This document shows positions 7,278-16,403 of a stretch of 41,677 nt of DNA, one piece after another (position 1 is the first letter of the stretch; every line of letters begins with the position of its first letter). A model generated the notes under the pieces. The model was given only the letters and a program-made list of their open reading frames with translations. It was not told the origin of the DNA and did no database searches. The stretch is from NCBI GenBank assembly GCA_021772955.1, contig JAJFKZ010000045.1, positions 1 through 41,677 of the forward strand, given 5' to 3'. The translations under genes and the position numbers were made by a program. This DNA is from Gammaproteobacteria bacterium. Lineage in GTDB: Bacteria > Pseudomonadota > Gammaproteobacteria > Xanthomonadales > Wenzhouxiangellaceae.

Positions 7278-8912
7278 TTATTCGGGATCGTTAGTGGCGT
7301 CGACGAGCTGCTCTAGTATGTAATCCGTAGTGGCTCGCAATTGAGCATCGGTGCACACATAACACAGGCCACGTTCCGGCATGTCCTGGTAACCGTCCAG
7401 AACACGCTGATAAGTCAGCGCGCGAGGTTGTTGCAAGATGCTCTGCCATTGTTGCGGGCGTGACAGCATCGGTGCTTGACCGGCACCGCTGTCGTGGCAA
7501 CCGGCACAGACAAACTCATAGATAACGGCCGCTGGATTGGCTTTGTCTGCAGTAGCCGGTGCCACATCAGTTTGCCAGAGCCGGTACAGCGAACCGGTCT
7601 GGGTGAGTATGTAGACGGCCCCCTGCTGGTCAACTTTGAGATCACGGATACGTGCATCAATTTCTGTCAGGATCGGGTATTCAGAGCGAATGCGCCCGGC
7701 TGTTGGGGATGCCGGGTCGACAGCATCGTAATCCAGCAGGCTGACATGCTTGCCTTTCAATGCCCCAACCAGCAAGTGGCCATCCCACTCGGGGAACATA
7801 CTGCCGCGATAAACCAGCAGAGGTGAGATCGCCTCGGAAGGCAGATAATAAAACAGCGGCTGCAACATGCCGCGCCGGTGTGTGTGTTCAGAAATACTGG
7901 CGGTGGTATAACTTTTGCCATAGGTAATGACCGGCCAGCCATAGTTGCCGCCGGCGCGAATGATATTGACCTCATCACCCCCCATCGGGCCATGCTCGGC
8001 CTCAAACAGCAGTCCGCTGGGCGCATCAAAATACAGCCCCTGGGCATTGCGCAGGCCCAGCGCATAAATGCGGTCATCGATCGTCGCGTCAGTCACAAAT
8101 GGATTGTCGGCGGGAATCGAACCATCATCGTGCAGGCGCAGCAGTTTGCCCTGCAACAGCTGACCCATTTGCGCGATACGCCCCTCACTGCGATCGCCAA
8201 TGGTGATGTACAGATAGCCCTGATCATCAAACGCCAGTGCACCACCGAAATTGGACGGTGACCAGCCGAACGGATCGGCGCTGACAATGCGTTTGATATC
8301 GTGCAACTGGTCATCAACCAGGGTGGCGGTATCGACCACGGTCTTGAAGTATTTTCCGGTTTCAGGATCACTGATCACATAACTGAAATACAGGCGCTGA
8401 TTGCGGCTGAAATCAGGGTGCAGGGCAATATCCAGCAAGCCGGTCTGTTGCGCGCTGGTGGCAACCTTGGGCACGCCAGCGATGGCGCTCAGTTGACCAT
8501 CGGTCAACGACAGGCGCTGCATGTTGCCGGCGAATTCAGTGATGATGATTTCATCGGCATTGAGAAACTCAAAGGCCCAGGGTTGCTGCAGCGTATCAAT
8601 GACCAGCTCGAGTTTTGCCTGGCGCTGATTGACGGCGGCCAGACTCGGCAAGCTGCCTTGGTAAGGCGGCGGTTGTCCTGACTGGGTTTGCGTCTGGGCG
8701 CGGTCGGGCTGCGGTTGCGTCGATGCCTGCACGCTGTCAGTGTGATCCGATTGGTCAACGCTGGTGGTGGCCAGAGCATCGCTGACAGCTGCAGATTGCT
8801 GATGGGTGTCGCCGGCGTCAGCTGCCTGGTCAGTGCTTTCGCCACAGGCGCTCAGGCCGAACACCAACAGCAACATCTGCAATGGGGCCTGTAGCGGTGA
8901 TTTCATCGGCAA
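7278..8912 (-). CDS. PQQ-dependent sugar dehydrogenase-like lipoprotein fused to cytochrome c
   Basis: A 544-residue protein. It starts with a lipoprotein signal ending LSAC (Cys ~23), then a Ser/Thr/Gln-rich linker to about residue 85. A soluble glucose/sorbosone dehydrogenase six-bladed propeller follows (to about 440), with the signature EHGPMGGDEVNIIRAGGNYG near 306-325. The C-terminus is a small c5-like cytochrome with heme motif CAGCH (469-473), likely axial Met511 in DMPERG, and a CxxC (517/520) also seen in c5-type cytochromes. The likely role is periplasmic membrane-anchored oxidation of an aldose-type substrate, passing electrons straight to the attached heme. Either ATG (8912 or 8906) is possible as start. 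It sits directly upstream of glnE. Confidence 0.9.
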   Translation of the reverse strand: MPMKSPLQAPLQMLLLVFGLSACGESTDQAADAGDTHQQSAAVSDALATTSVDQSDHTDSVQASTQPQPDRAQTQTQSGQPPPYQGSLPSLAAVNQRQAKLELVIDTLQQPWAFEFLNADEIIITEFAGNMQRLSLTDGQLSAIAGVPKVATSAQQTGLLDIALHPDFSRNQRLYFSYVISDPETGKYFKTVVDTATLVDDQLHDIKRIVSADPFGWSPSNFGGALAFDDQGYLYITIGDRSEGRIAQMGQLLQGKLLRLHDDGSIPADNPFVTDATIDDRIYALGLRNAQGLYFDAPSGLLFEAEHGPMGGDEVNIIRAGGNYGWPVITYGKSYTTASISEHTHRRGMLQPLFYYLPSEAISPLLVYRGSMFPEWDGHLLVGALKGKHVSLLDYDAVDPASPTAGRIRSEYPILTEIDARIRDLKVDQQGAVYILTQTGSLYRLWQTDVAPATADKANPAAVIYEFVCAGCHDSGAGQAPMLSRPQQWQSILQQPRALTYQRVLDGYQDMPERGLCYVCTDAQLRATTDYILEQLVDATNDPE

Positions 8913-8953
8913 TGGTGACGGGAAAACATCTCAGCATTCTGCGCCAAGCCTCA

Positions 8954-8976
8954 CCGGCTGGTCAATGACCAGCCGG
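8954..8976. terminator. Hairpin downstream of the ExeM-like gene, no U-tract
   Basis: CCGGCTGGTC and GACCAGCCGG form a perfect 10-bp stem with a 3-base loop, 25 bp after the leftward nuclease gene ends and 42 bp before the next gene. No T-run follows on either strand, so it may be an mRNA 3'-end stabiliser or processing site rather than an intrinsic terminator. Confidence 0.45.
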
Positions 8977-9000
8977 GGAAACGGGCCTCAGTTGGGGTAG

Positions 9001-12000
9001 TTATTCGAAGCCGTCGGCAAACACGAAGTCTTCTGGATCTTCAAATTCGACTCGCGCCGGGCTGCCATTGCTGATGGCAGCGTCAACGGTGCCATCACCG
9101 TTCAGATCCAGCTCGGCGCTGATCAGCACTTCCTCGATCACCGTGTTGCTGAGGCTGGTGACAAACAGGCCCTGGCTGTCGGTTTGGCCGCTGCTTTGCG
9201 CCAACTGCGCCGACCCGGTGCTGGCCAGGGTGACTTCGACGGAGCTGACCGGGGCAGCGTCACGATTGACCAGTTGCAGTGCGACAATGGCGCTATCAAT
9301 GCCGTCGGCGAGCACATTGTGTCGATCCACACTGAGTGCTGTCAGTGGGTCGTCGATGGCGACCACGCCGTCGCCGGGCACAATGGCAACTACGATGGGA
9401 TCATGATCGGCAGCGCGAAATGCATCCGGTTGATAAAAGTCAGCCGGTTTCGCCACACCACCGCTGAGGTTTTCCTCGTTGTAGTCAAACGCGGCGAGCT
9501 CATCGCTGTTGCTGTGCCAGTGGGTGGCATCCAGCACTTGCAGTGCCAGTGACGGGCTGGCAATGGCATGATCCAGCGCGCCAGCCTGGCCAACAAAGGT
9601 GAATGAGTAGGCCTCATCGGTGGCGTCGAATTGCTGGCCGATATCAACCAAGCCGTCGTCGGTCAGCGCCCGGATCGGATCTTCCTGGCTGTAGCTGTTG
9701 AGATCACCGAGGATGATATAGTCCGGATCGCCGCTGGCGGTGGGGTCATTGGCCAGCCAATCGGCCAGCGCTTCGGCCGCTGCGCTGCGGCTGGCATTGA
9801 AGCAGGCCTGACCGTCACCCTGATCGGCATCGTCGCCACTGGCACCACCGCAGCCCTTGGACTTGAGGTGGTTGATGTCAACAGTGAGTACTTCACCGCT
9901 GGCAGTGTGCTGGAAAGTCTGCGCCAGCGAGGGCCGGTTGCGACTGCTGTCAAAACGTGGATCCACACTGGCATCGAGAATGGCAAAGTTGCCTACCGGT
10001 GTCACGGCGGCCGGCTGGTAGATCAACGCGACCTTGATGGCATCATTGCCGATGGTGCCGGTAGCGATGAAGGACCAGGTGTCCGGGTTGCTGGCAGCAT
10101 TGAGGGCATCGATCAGCGCTTGCAAGGAAGCACTGGCGTTGTTCTCAATCTCCACCAGGCCGATGATGTCGGCATCCATGGCGAGAATGGTGGCAACCAG
10201 CTTGTCGGTCTGACGCTGCAGCTCGCTGGTGGAGTCGGCACCGCGACAACCGGAACTGGCCGTCGGTCCACAAATTGATCCGCTGCCATCCAGCGTGCTG
10301 AAGAAATTCAGCACGTTCAATGCCGCCACACGCAGTGGTGTTTGCGGCAACTGTGGAGCATTCTGACGCGGATTGGCGGTTTCAGCAAACACCAGCGGCG
10401 CAGTCGGTTCGATCTTGTAGTCGCCGAAAGTGAAGTTCATCACTCCACTGAGACTACCGAGCTGGTAGCCGTTGCGCACCGGGTTGCCGGCGTTGAGCGG
10501 GTTGCTGTCATCGCGACCGACCACAAACGGTTGCACACTGCTGCCATTGCGGCCGTCATCAACAATAATGCGATTCAGGTCATTCAGTGCTTGCTGGTTG
10601 CTGGCATCAACACCTGGCAGAACGGTCTGCGTGGGCTGTAACAGGCGACCATCAGACAGCGTGAATTCACCGAAACTCACCAGATCGAATTGGTCAGTTA
10701 CAGTCAGCGTCTGAGGCAGCACCACCGCCATGCCCTCGACAGTTTCCAGTGCAGTTATGTCGGCCAGTGGTAGCGTAATGGTGGCAGGAGTCACGGTCTG
10801 CCCGCTGCTACAGATGGTGATGTCACTGACGTTATTGATCTGGGTCAGCTCGAAAAATTCGGTGACCTGACCACGTACGCGCACGACATCGCCGGGCGAT
10901 ACATCCAGGCTGCTGTTGAACACAAAGATGCCTTCCGAGGTCAGCGCATCGGCATCGGTGTCGGCATCTTCTTCCTGCAGGAACAAGCCGCCTAGTTCAC
11001 CAGGCTGCAAATTGGCAAAATCTCCCACCACGACTGCTTCCACATCGACCACCGTGCCATCCGCCAATGGGGTAGCGAAGGCGTTGCCCTGGATGGCATG
11101 GATCAGCGTGGTCGGCGCACCGCAGGCAAACGGCGGTGGCGGGTTGCAATCGGAAGGTTGTCCGGGCGAGACCACGGCTTCGCACCAGGTCGCGGACAGG
11201 TCTTCGGAAGTTTCGTCGTGGCCCTGGGCACCGTTGCCACCGGCTTTGAGTTCATTGCCTTCGCTGAGGTCATCGCGCTGGAAGCTGTTGCCAATGGAGT
11301 GGCCCGCGGCAGCGACCACGTCCTGACTGGCAATGGCGGTGTCGGCCAGGTAACTGCTGGCATCGGCATCGGCATCCGGGCCATCGATGCTGATACCGGT
11401 CTTGTCCACCGCTTCAGCCTGATCGCCCCAGATCGCGTAATCCAGATCGGTGACCAGATCATTGACGCCGTCCCAGGTAAACAAAATCACCATTTCACCA
11501 CCATTACTCAGCCCGCCCTGGCTATTGATCGAACCGGGCAAGGCCGCACGCATATCGGGAATGGCATCAGCTGTTGAGTCGTCTTCAAACAGCTCATAGT
11601 CCGGCACAAAGCCGTATTCGGTGTTGAAGGCCGCCGAGCCAGATAGCGATACGGTCTGGTATGCGCCAGCAGCAATGCTCGCACCATCCGGAAAGCGTGC
11701 ACTGAAATCACCGGAGCCACCGCCACCGGTGCTGGTCAGATCGCCGGTAACGATGTTGTAGTAAAACACGTTGGCAGCGGTTGCGTCGGTGATGTAGACA
11801 TTGCTCAAATCCACCGACACGGGATTAGGATTGTGGATTTCGATGAATTCACCAGCGCTTGGTGTAACGACTATCTCGCTCAGCAGCAAAGGCAATGGGC
11901 CAGCGCCAGTGTTGCCACAATCGGCGCTGTGGCTGCCGATACCAGTAAAGGTATCCAGGGCAAAGCTTTCCCACTCCAACGATGGATCAAAGACGTCATC

Positions 12001-12519
12001 AGGATTGCTGTCACCGGCACAAACGGAAAAAATCCGGCGGAGGGTTTCGTTTTGGGTGCCGACGCCATTGGCAGACCATTCGTTACCGGGGTCAAAGCCT
12101 GCCTGACCAATGCTGTCGATGACCACACCGTTGTGGCGCAACACTACCGCATCATCGCCGTTGAAGGCCAGGCTGCCAGAAGTTTGATCGGCAGAGTTGA
12201 CCAGTGCTGCGGTAGCAAGAGGGTTGGCCACGACAAAAACCGACGTGTTCTGGACGTTGCCATTCAAGGCAATGGTCGCCGTTGCTACCGGGTTGCCATT
12301 GAAAAATATCTGCACGTCGTAGTTGGCGGCAGCAAGATCGATATCGCTACCGGTGCCATTGAAGATTTCCAGCGCTTTGTTGCTACCGGAGCCTTCGATG
12401 TATTCGGACAGAAACAGATCGCTGGCCTGGGCATGAACAGGGCCTGATACCAACAGTAACAGACAGTATGTGGCAAGGCAGAAACCTGGATGGGCGCGAA
12501 GGCGTTGTGTCAATGTCAT
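9001..12519 (-). CDS. exeM: ExeM/NucH-family extracellular nuclease
   Basis: About 1172 residues. A signal peptide ends in VHAQA. A first lamin-tail domain begins SDLFLSEYIEG, and a second begins LLLSEIVVTPSAGEFIEIHN. An OB-fold (GVVVRVRGQV-like strands after TVVDVEAVVVGDF) is followed by an endonuclease/exonuclease/phosphatase domain with its metal and catalytic blocks: LRVAALNVLNFF, GLVEIENN, DINHLKS, ILGDLNS and RAADHDPIV. A Big-1-type immunoglobulin-like domain precedes the end. ExeM relatives degrade extracellular DNA and act in biofilm remodelling and phosphate scavenging. Unlike many family members there is no C-terminal membrane helix. The chain ends FVFADGFE. The frame is open to 12600, but a -10 at 12612-12617 would leave too short a leader, so I use the ATG at 12519 (12528 is the alternative). 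Confidence 0.9.
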   Translation of the reverse strand: MTLTQRLRAHPGFCLATYCLLLLVSGPVHAQASDLFLSEYIEGSGSNKALEIFNGTGSDIDLAAANYDVQIFFNGNPVATATIALNGNVQNTSVFVVANPLATAALVNSADQTSGSLAFNGDDAVVLRHNGVVIDSIGQAGFDPGNEWSANGVGTQNETLRRIFSVCAGDSNPDDVFDPSLEWESFALDTFTGIGSHSADCGNTGAGPLPLLLSEIVVTPSAGEFIEIHNPNPVSVDLSNVYITDATAANVFYYNIVTGDLTSTGGGGSGDFSARFPDGASIAAGAYQTVSLSGSAAFNTEYGFVPDYELFEDDSTADAIPDMRAALPGSINSQGGLSNGGEMVILFTWDGVNDLVTDLDYAIWGDQAEAVDKTGISIDGPDADADASSYLADTAIASQDVVAAAGHSIGNSFQRDDLSEGNELKAGGNGAQGHDETSEDLSATWCEAVVSPGQPSDCNPPPPFACGAPTTLIHAIQGNAFATPLADGTVVDVEAVVVGDFANLQPGELGGLFLQEEDADTDADALTSEGIFVFNSSLDVSPGDVVRVRGQVTEFFELTQINNVSDITICSSGQTVTPATITLPLADITALETVEGMAVVLPQTLTVTDQFDLVSFGEFTLSDGRLLQPTQTVLPGVDASNQQALNDLNRIIVDDGRNGSSVQPFVVGRDDSNPLNAGNPVRNGYQLGSLSGVMNFTFGDYKIEPTAPLVFAETANPRQNAPQLPQTPLRVAALNVLNFFSTLDGSGSICGPTASSGCRGADSTSELQRQTDKLVATILAMDADIIGLVEIENNASASLQALIDALNAASNPDTWSFIATGTIGNDAIKVALIYQPAAVTPVGNFAILDASVDPRFDSSRNRPSLAQTFQHTASGEVLTVDINHLKSKGCGGASGDDADQGDGQACFNASRSAAAEALADWLANDPTASGDPDYIILGDLNSYSQEDPIRALTDDGLVDIGQQFDATDEAYSFTFVGQAGALDHAIASPSLALQVLDATHWHSNSDELAAFDYNEENLSGGVAKPADFYQPDAFRAADHDPIVVAIVPGDGVVAIDDPLTALSVDRHNVLADGIDSAIVALQLVNRDAAPVSSVEVTLASTGSAQLAQSSGQTDSQGLFVTSLSNTVIEEVLISAELDLNGDGTVDAAISNGSPARVEFEDPEDFVFADGFE

Positions 12520-12611
12520 GATGAGCATGCTCTTGGTGAGTGGCGGAAAACGGTATTTACTGTGTTGCCAATTCGGCATTGGCCGAAAAGGGCAGCGCAC
12601 AGCGCCGACAC

Positions 12612-12617
12612 ATTATA
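12612..12617 (-). promoter_or_regulatory. Consensus -10 box upstream of the ExeM-like gene
   Basis: The leftward strand reads TATAAT here, a perfect -10 match, in an AT-rich patch. At 17 bp spacing the -35 region is poor (GATTTT), so an activator or a non-canonical -35 may be involved. Transcription would start near 12605, which favours a translation start at 12519 or 12528. Confidence 0.45.
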
Positions 12618-12687
12618 AGCATGTTATGTGACAAAAAATCGACAGTGCGGTGGCAGTAAACGCGACCGCAGCAACCAGCAGCGGCCA

Positions 12688-12715
12688 TAAAAAAAGCCCC
12701 GCAGTGCGGGGCTTT
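12688..12715 (-). terminator. Rho-independent terminator of groESL
   Basis: AAAGCCCCGC (12693-12702) pairs with GCGGGGCTTT (12706-12715) around AGT. On the leftward strand the GC-rich stem is followed by a run of seven or more U. It lies 25 bp after the groEL stop codon. Confidence 0.93.
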
Positions 12716-12740
12716 GATTATTACTAAGGGCCAAGTGGCT

Positions 12741-14737
<1,997 letters not shown>

Positions 14738-14771
14738 GCTCGTCTCCTAAGCAATGTGAATAGATCAAAAT

Positions 14772-14794
14772 CTCCGTATCCTGAGATACCGGAG
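14772..14794 (-). promoter_or_regulatory. Stem-loop in the groESL leader, proximal
   Basis: CTCCG and TATC (14772-14780) pair with GATA and CGGAG (14785-14794), with a CTGA loop and one bulged C. It lies 35 bases upstream of groES within the predicted leader. It could modulate leader stability or translation. There is no U-rich thermometer-like pairing with the ribosome site. Confidence 0.4.
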
Positions 14795-14818
14795 CATTCC
14801 GTAAATTGTCGTGGCAAA

Positions 14819-14840
14819 CAAACCGCGCTCAAGCGGTTTG
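14819..14840 (-). promoter_or_regulatory. Stem-loop in the groESL leader, distal
   Basis: CAAACCGC (14819-14826) and GCGGTTTG (14833-14840) form a perfect 8-bp stem with a 6-base loop. It falls about 17-38 bases after the predicted heat-shock transcription start, at the 5' end of the leader. Confidence 0.45.
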
Positions 14841-14863
14841 CTATCGCTGCGACGATGACCGCA

Positions 14864-14891
14864 AATTGGGGACTAGGTTTTGCATTTCAAG
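14864..14891 (-). promoter_or_regulatory. Sigma32 (heat-shock) promoter of groESL
   Basis: On the leftward strand the -35 is CTTGAAA (14891-14885). After a 13-bp spacer comes the -10 CCCCAATT (14871-14864). The sigma32 consensus is CTTGAAA, 13-15 bp, CCCCATNT, so the match is nearly complete. The start point would be near 14857, giving a leader of about 120 bases to groES. No CIRCE inverted repeat was found. Confidence 0.88.
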
Positions 14892-14920
14892 GACACGAGG
14901 TACAAAATCGTGTATGTAGT

Positions 14921-15883
14921 TCAACGCGTAGGCCGCCATTCCTGTATGTACCAGTGCAGCAGCAACGGCAGCGAGGCCAGCGTTTCGCGCAGGCGAATGG
15001 CAATGGCGATACTGAACATCAGCTCCGATGGAATGGCTAACAGGCTGCCGGCAGCCACAAAAGCGCCTTCCTGCACCCCGACCCGTGCCGGAATGGCAAA
15101 GCTGACGGTCTTTACCAGAACCACAAGACCCGTGATCATGGCCGCATCGGCAATACCGATATCCGCGTCTAACAGCCAGGCAATGAACATGATTTCCGGC
15201 ACCATCAAGGCGCGTCCCAGCAAGCGCAACAACACCGAGCCGAGCAGCACCTGTGGTTGTCGCCAGATCTGCAGCAGACGTTGCTGCGCGGCACTGGTGT
15301 CGGTGGCCAGGACGTTCCAGCCGCGTTGGCTGAAACGTTGTTGCAGCCAGCGCGCCAAGCGCGCAGAGGCCAGCAGCTGGATGGTGATAAAGCCGATGAT
15401 GATGGCACTCAGGACGACACTGCCGCTGGCACTGGCAAGCAGCAGACCAGCATCGGAGGTGGTGAAGCCAAGAATGGCCAGGCCGGTCAGCGACCAGCAC
15501 AACGCGGCCACAGCATGCAGGCTCAGATCGACGATGCCGGCCGCGGTCGCGGTTGCGCCGCTGACCCCTCGTTTGACCAGGTGTCGGGCCTTGAGCAGGT
15601 CGCCACCGATGGCAAAAACCGGCAACAGGTTATTCACCGCGCTGGCGCTGGCGCTGGCATACAGCGTGTCACCAAAGCGCGCACGCTGGCCAACTGCAAA
15701 CAGCCATCGCCAGGCGCCTGCCTGGCTGAGCCACAACAGCGGTTCAAGCAGCAACACCAGCAACAGCGCCGGACCAGCTGCGCGCAAAGACCTGGCCAGT
15801 GCGGCATAGTCCTGCTGCCATAGAACATAGAGCAGAACCAGTAGTCCAACTGACCAGCCTAGCAGAGGTTTCAGTTTCATCAC
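14921..15883 (-). CDS. Flippase-like / LPG-synthase transmembrane-domain protein (UPF0104)
   Basis: A 320-residue polytopic membrane protein with about seven or eight hydrophobic segments. It shows the family's conserved blocks: SAVNNLLPVFAIGGDLLKA in the middle of the first half, and SFAIPARVGVQEGAFVAAG near the C-terminus (the PxxxGVQEG motif). This domain occurs in MprF, AglD and HpnL and is thought to move lipid-linked substrates across the cytoplasmic membrane. The protein lacks the C-terminal lysyl-transferase domain of MprF, so it is a stand-alone lipid-translocase candidate whose substrate is not readable. It ends 30 bp before the groESL heat-shock -35 on the same strand. Confidence 0.82.
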   Translation of the reverse strand: MMKLKPLLGWSVGLLVLLYVLWQQDYAALARSLRAAGPALLLVLLLEPLLWLSQAGAWRWLFAVGQRARFGDTLYASASASAVNNLLPVFAIGGDLLKARHLVKRGVSGATATAAGIVDLSLHAVAALCWSLTGLAILGFTTSDAGLLLASASGSVVLSAIIIGFITIQLLASARLARWLQQRFSQRGWNVLATDTSAAQQRLLQIWRQPQVLLGSVLLRLLGRALMVPEIMFIAWLLDADIGIADAAMITGLVVLVKTVSFAIPARVGVQEGAFVAAGSLLAIPSELMFSIAIAIRLRETLASLPLLLHWYIQEWRPTR

Positions 15884-16019
15884 CGGGCCTCGTTGAAAGA
15901 ACGCGTATTGTAGCTGCTGTCAAGGCTGCTGCATGCAGGTTCGGGCATTGTGTCAAAATAGTGCGTCATGGTTTCTGTGGTCATGTGCAGTCAGTCTGCA
16001 CGGCTGAGTGAACGGATCA

Positions 16020-16358
16020 ATGCAACACGATAATGAGCAAATGCTGTTGGTGCTGAGCAGTTGTCCGGATCAGGACTGCGCCGAACGTCTGGCAACATTG
16101 TTGCTGCAGCAACAACTTGCCGCCTGTGTGCAGATTCTGCCGGGGCTGACCTCAATGTATGTCTGGGAGCAGAAACTTTGTCAGGAATCCGAGTGTTTGC
16201 TGGTCATCAAGACAGTGACTGCCAACTGGATCAGGTTGGAGGTTACCTTGCGGCAACAGCATCCGTATGACGTTGCGGAAATTGTCGCGATCGAGGCCAA
16301 TGCGGTCAGTCAACCGTACCAGCAGTGGTTGCTGCAGACCATGCACATGAGCCTTTGA
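16020..16358 (+). CDS. cutA: CutA1 divalent-cation tolerance protein
   Basis: A 112-residue protein with the CutA1 fold markers: VLSSCPDQDCAERLATLLL, then the core LAACVQILPGLTSMYVWE and the C-terminal HPYDVAEIVAIEA. CutA1 is a small trimeric PII-like protein, first linked to copper tolerance; its molecular role is unsettled. An upstream GTG at 16008 is possible, but the ATG at 16020 fits the family length. It lies 45 bp before dsbD, an association found in many Gammaproteobacteria. Confidence 0.95.
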   Translation: MQHDNEQMLLVLSSCPDQDCAERLATLLLQQQLAACVQILPGLTSMYVWEQKLCQESECLLVIKTVTANWIRLEVTLRQQHPYDVAEIVAIEANAVSQPYQQWLLQTMHMSL

Positions 16359-16403
16359 GCTCAAATAGTCTGCTCGTCAGCCGCTTAAAACAGTGATGTA
16401 ACA

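Noticed and set aside
8954-8976. Classical rho-independent terminator after the nuclease gene
   Set aside because: The stem is strong, but no T-run follows on either strand, so it is listed only as a hairpin with low confidence.
14738-14920. CIRCE operator for HrcA control of groESL
   Set aside because: No TTAGCACTC/GAGTGCTAA repeat is present; the region instead has a sigma32-type promoter and unrelated stem-loops.
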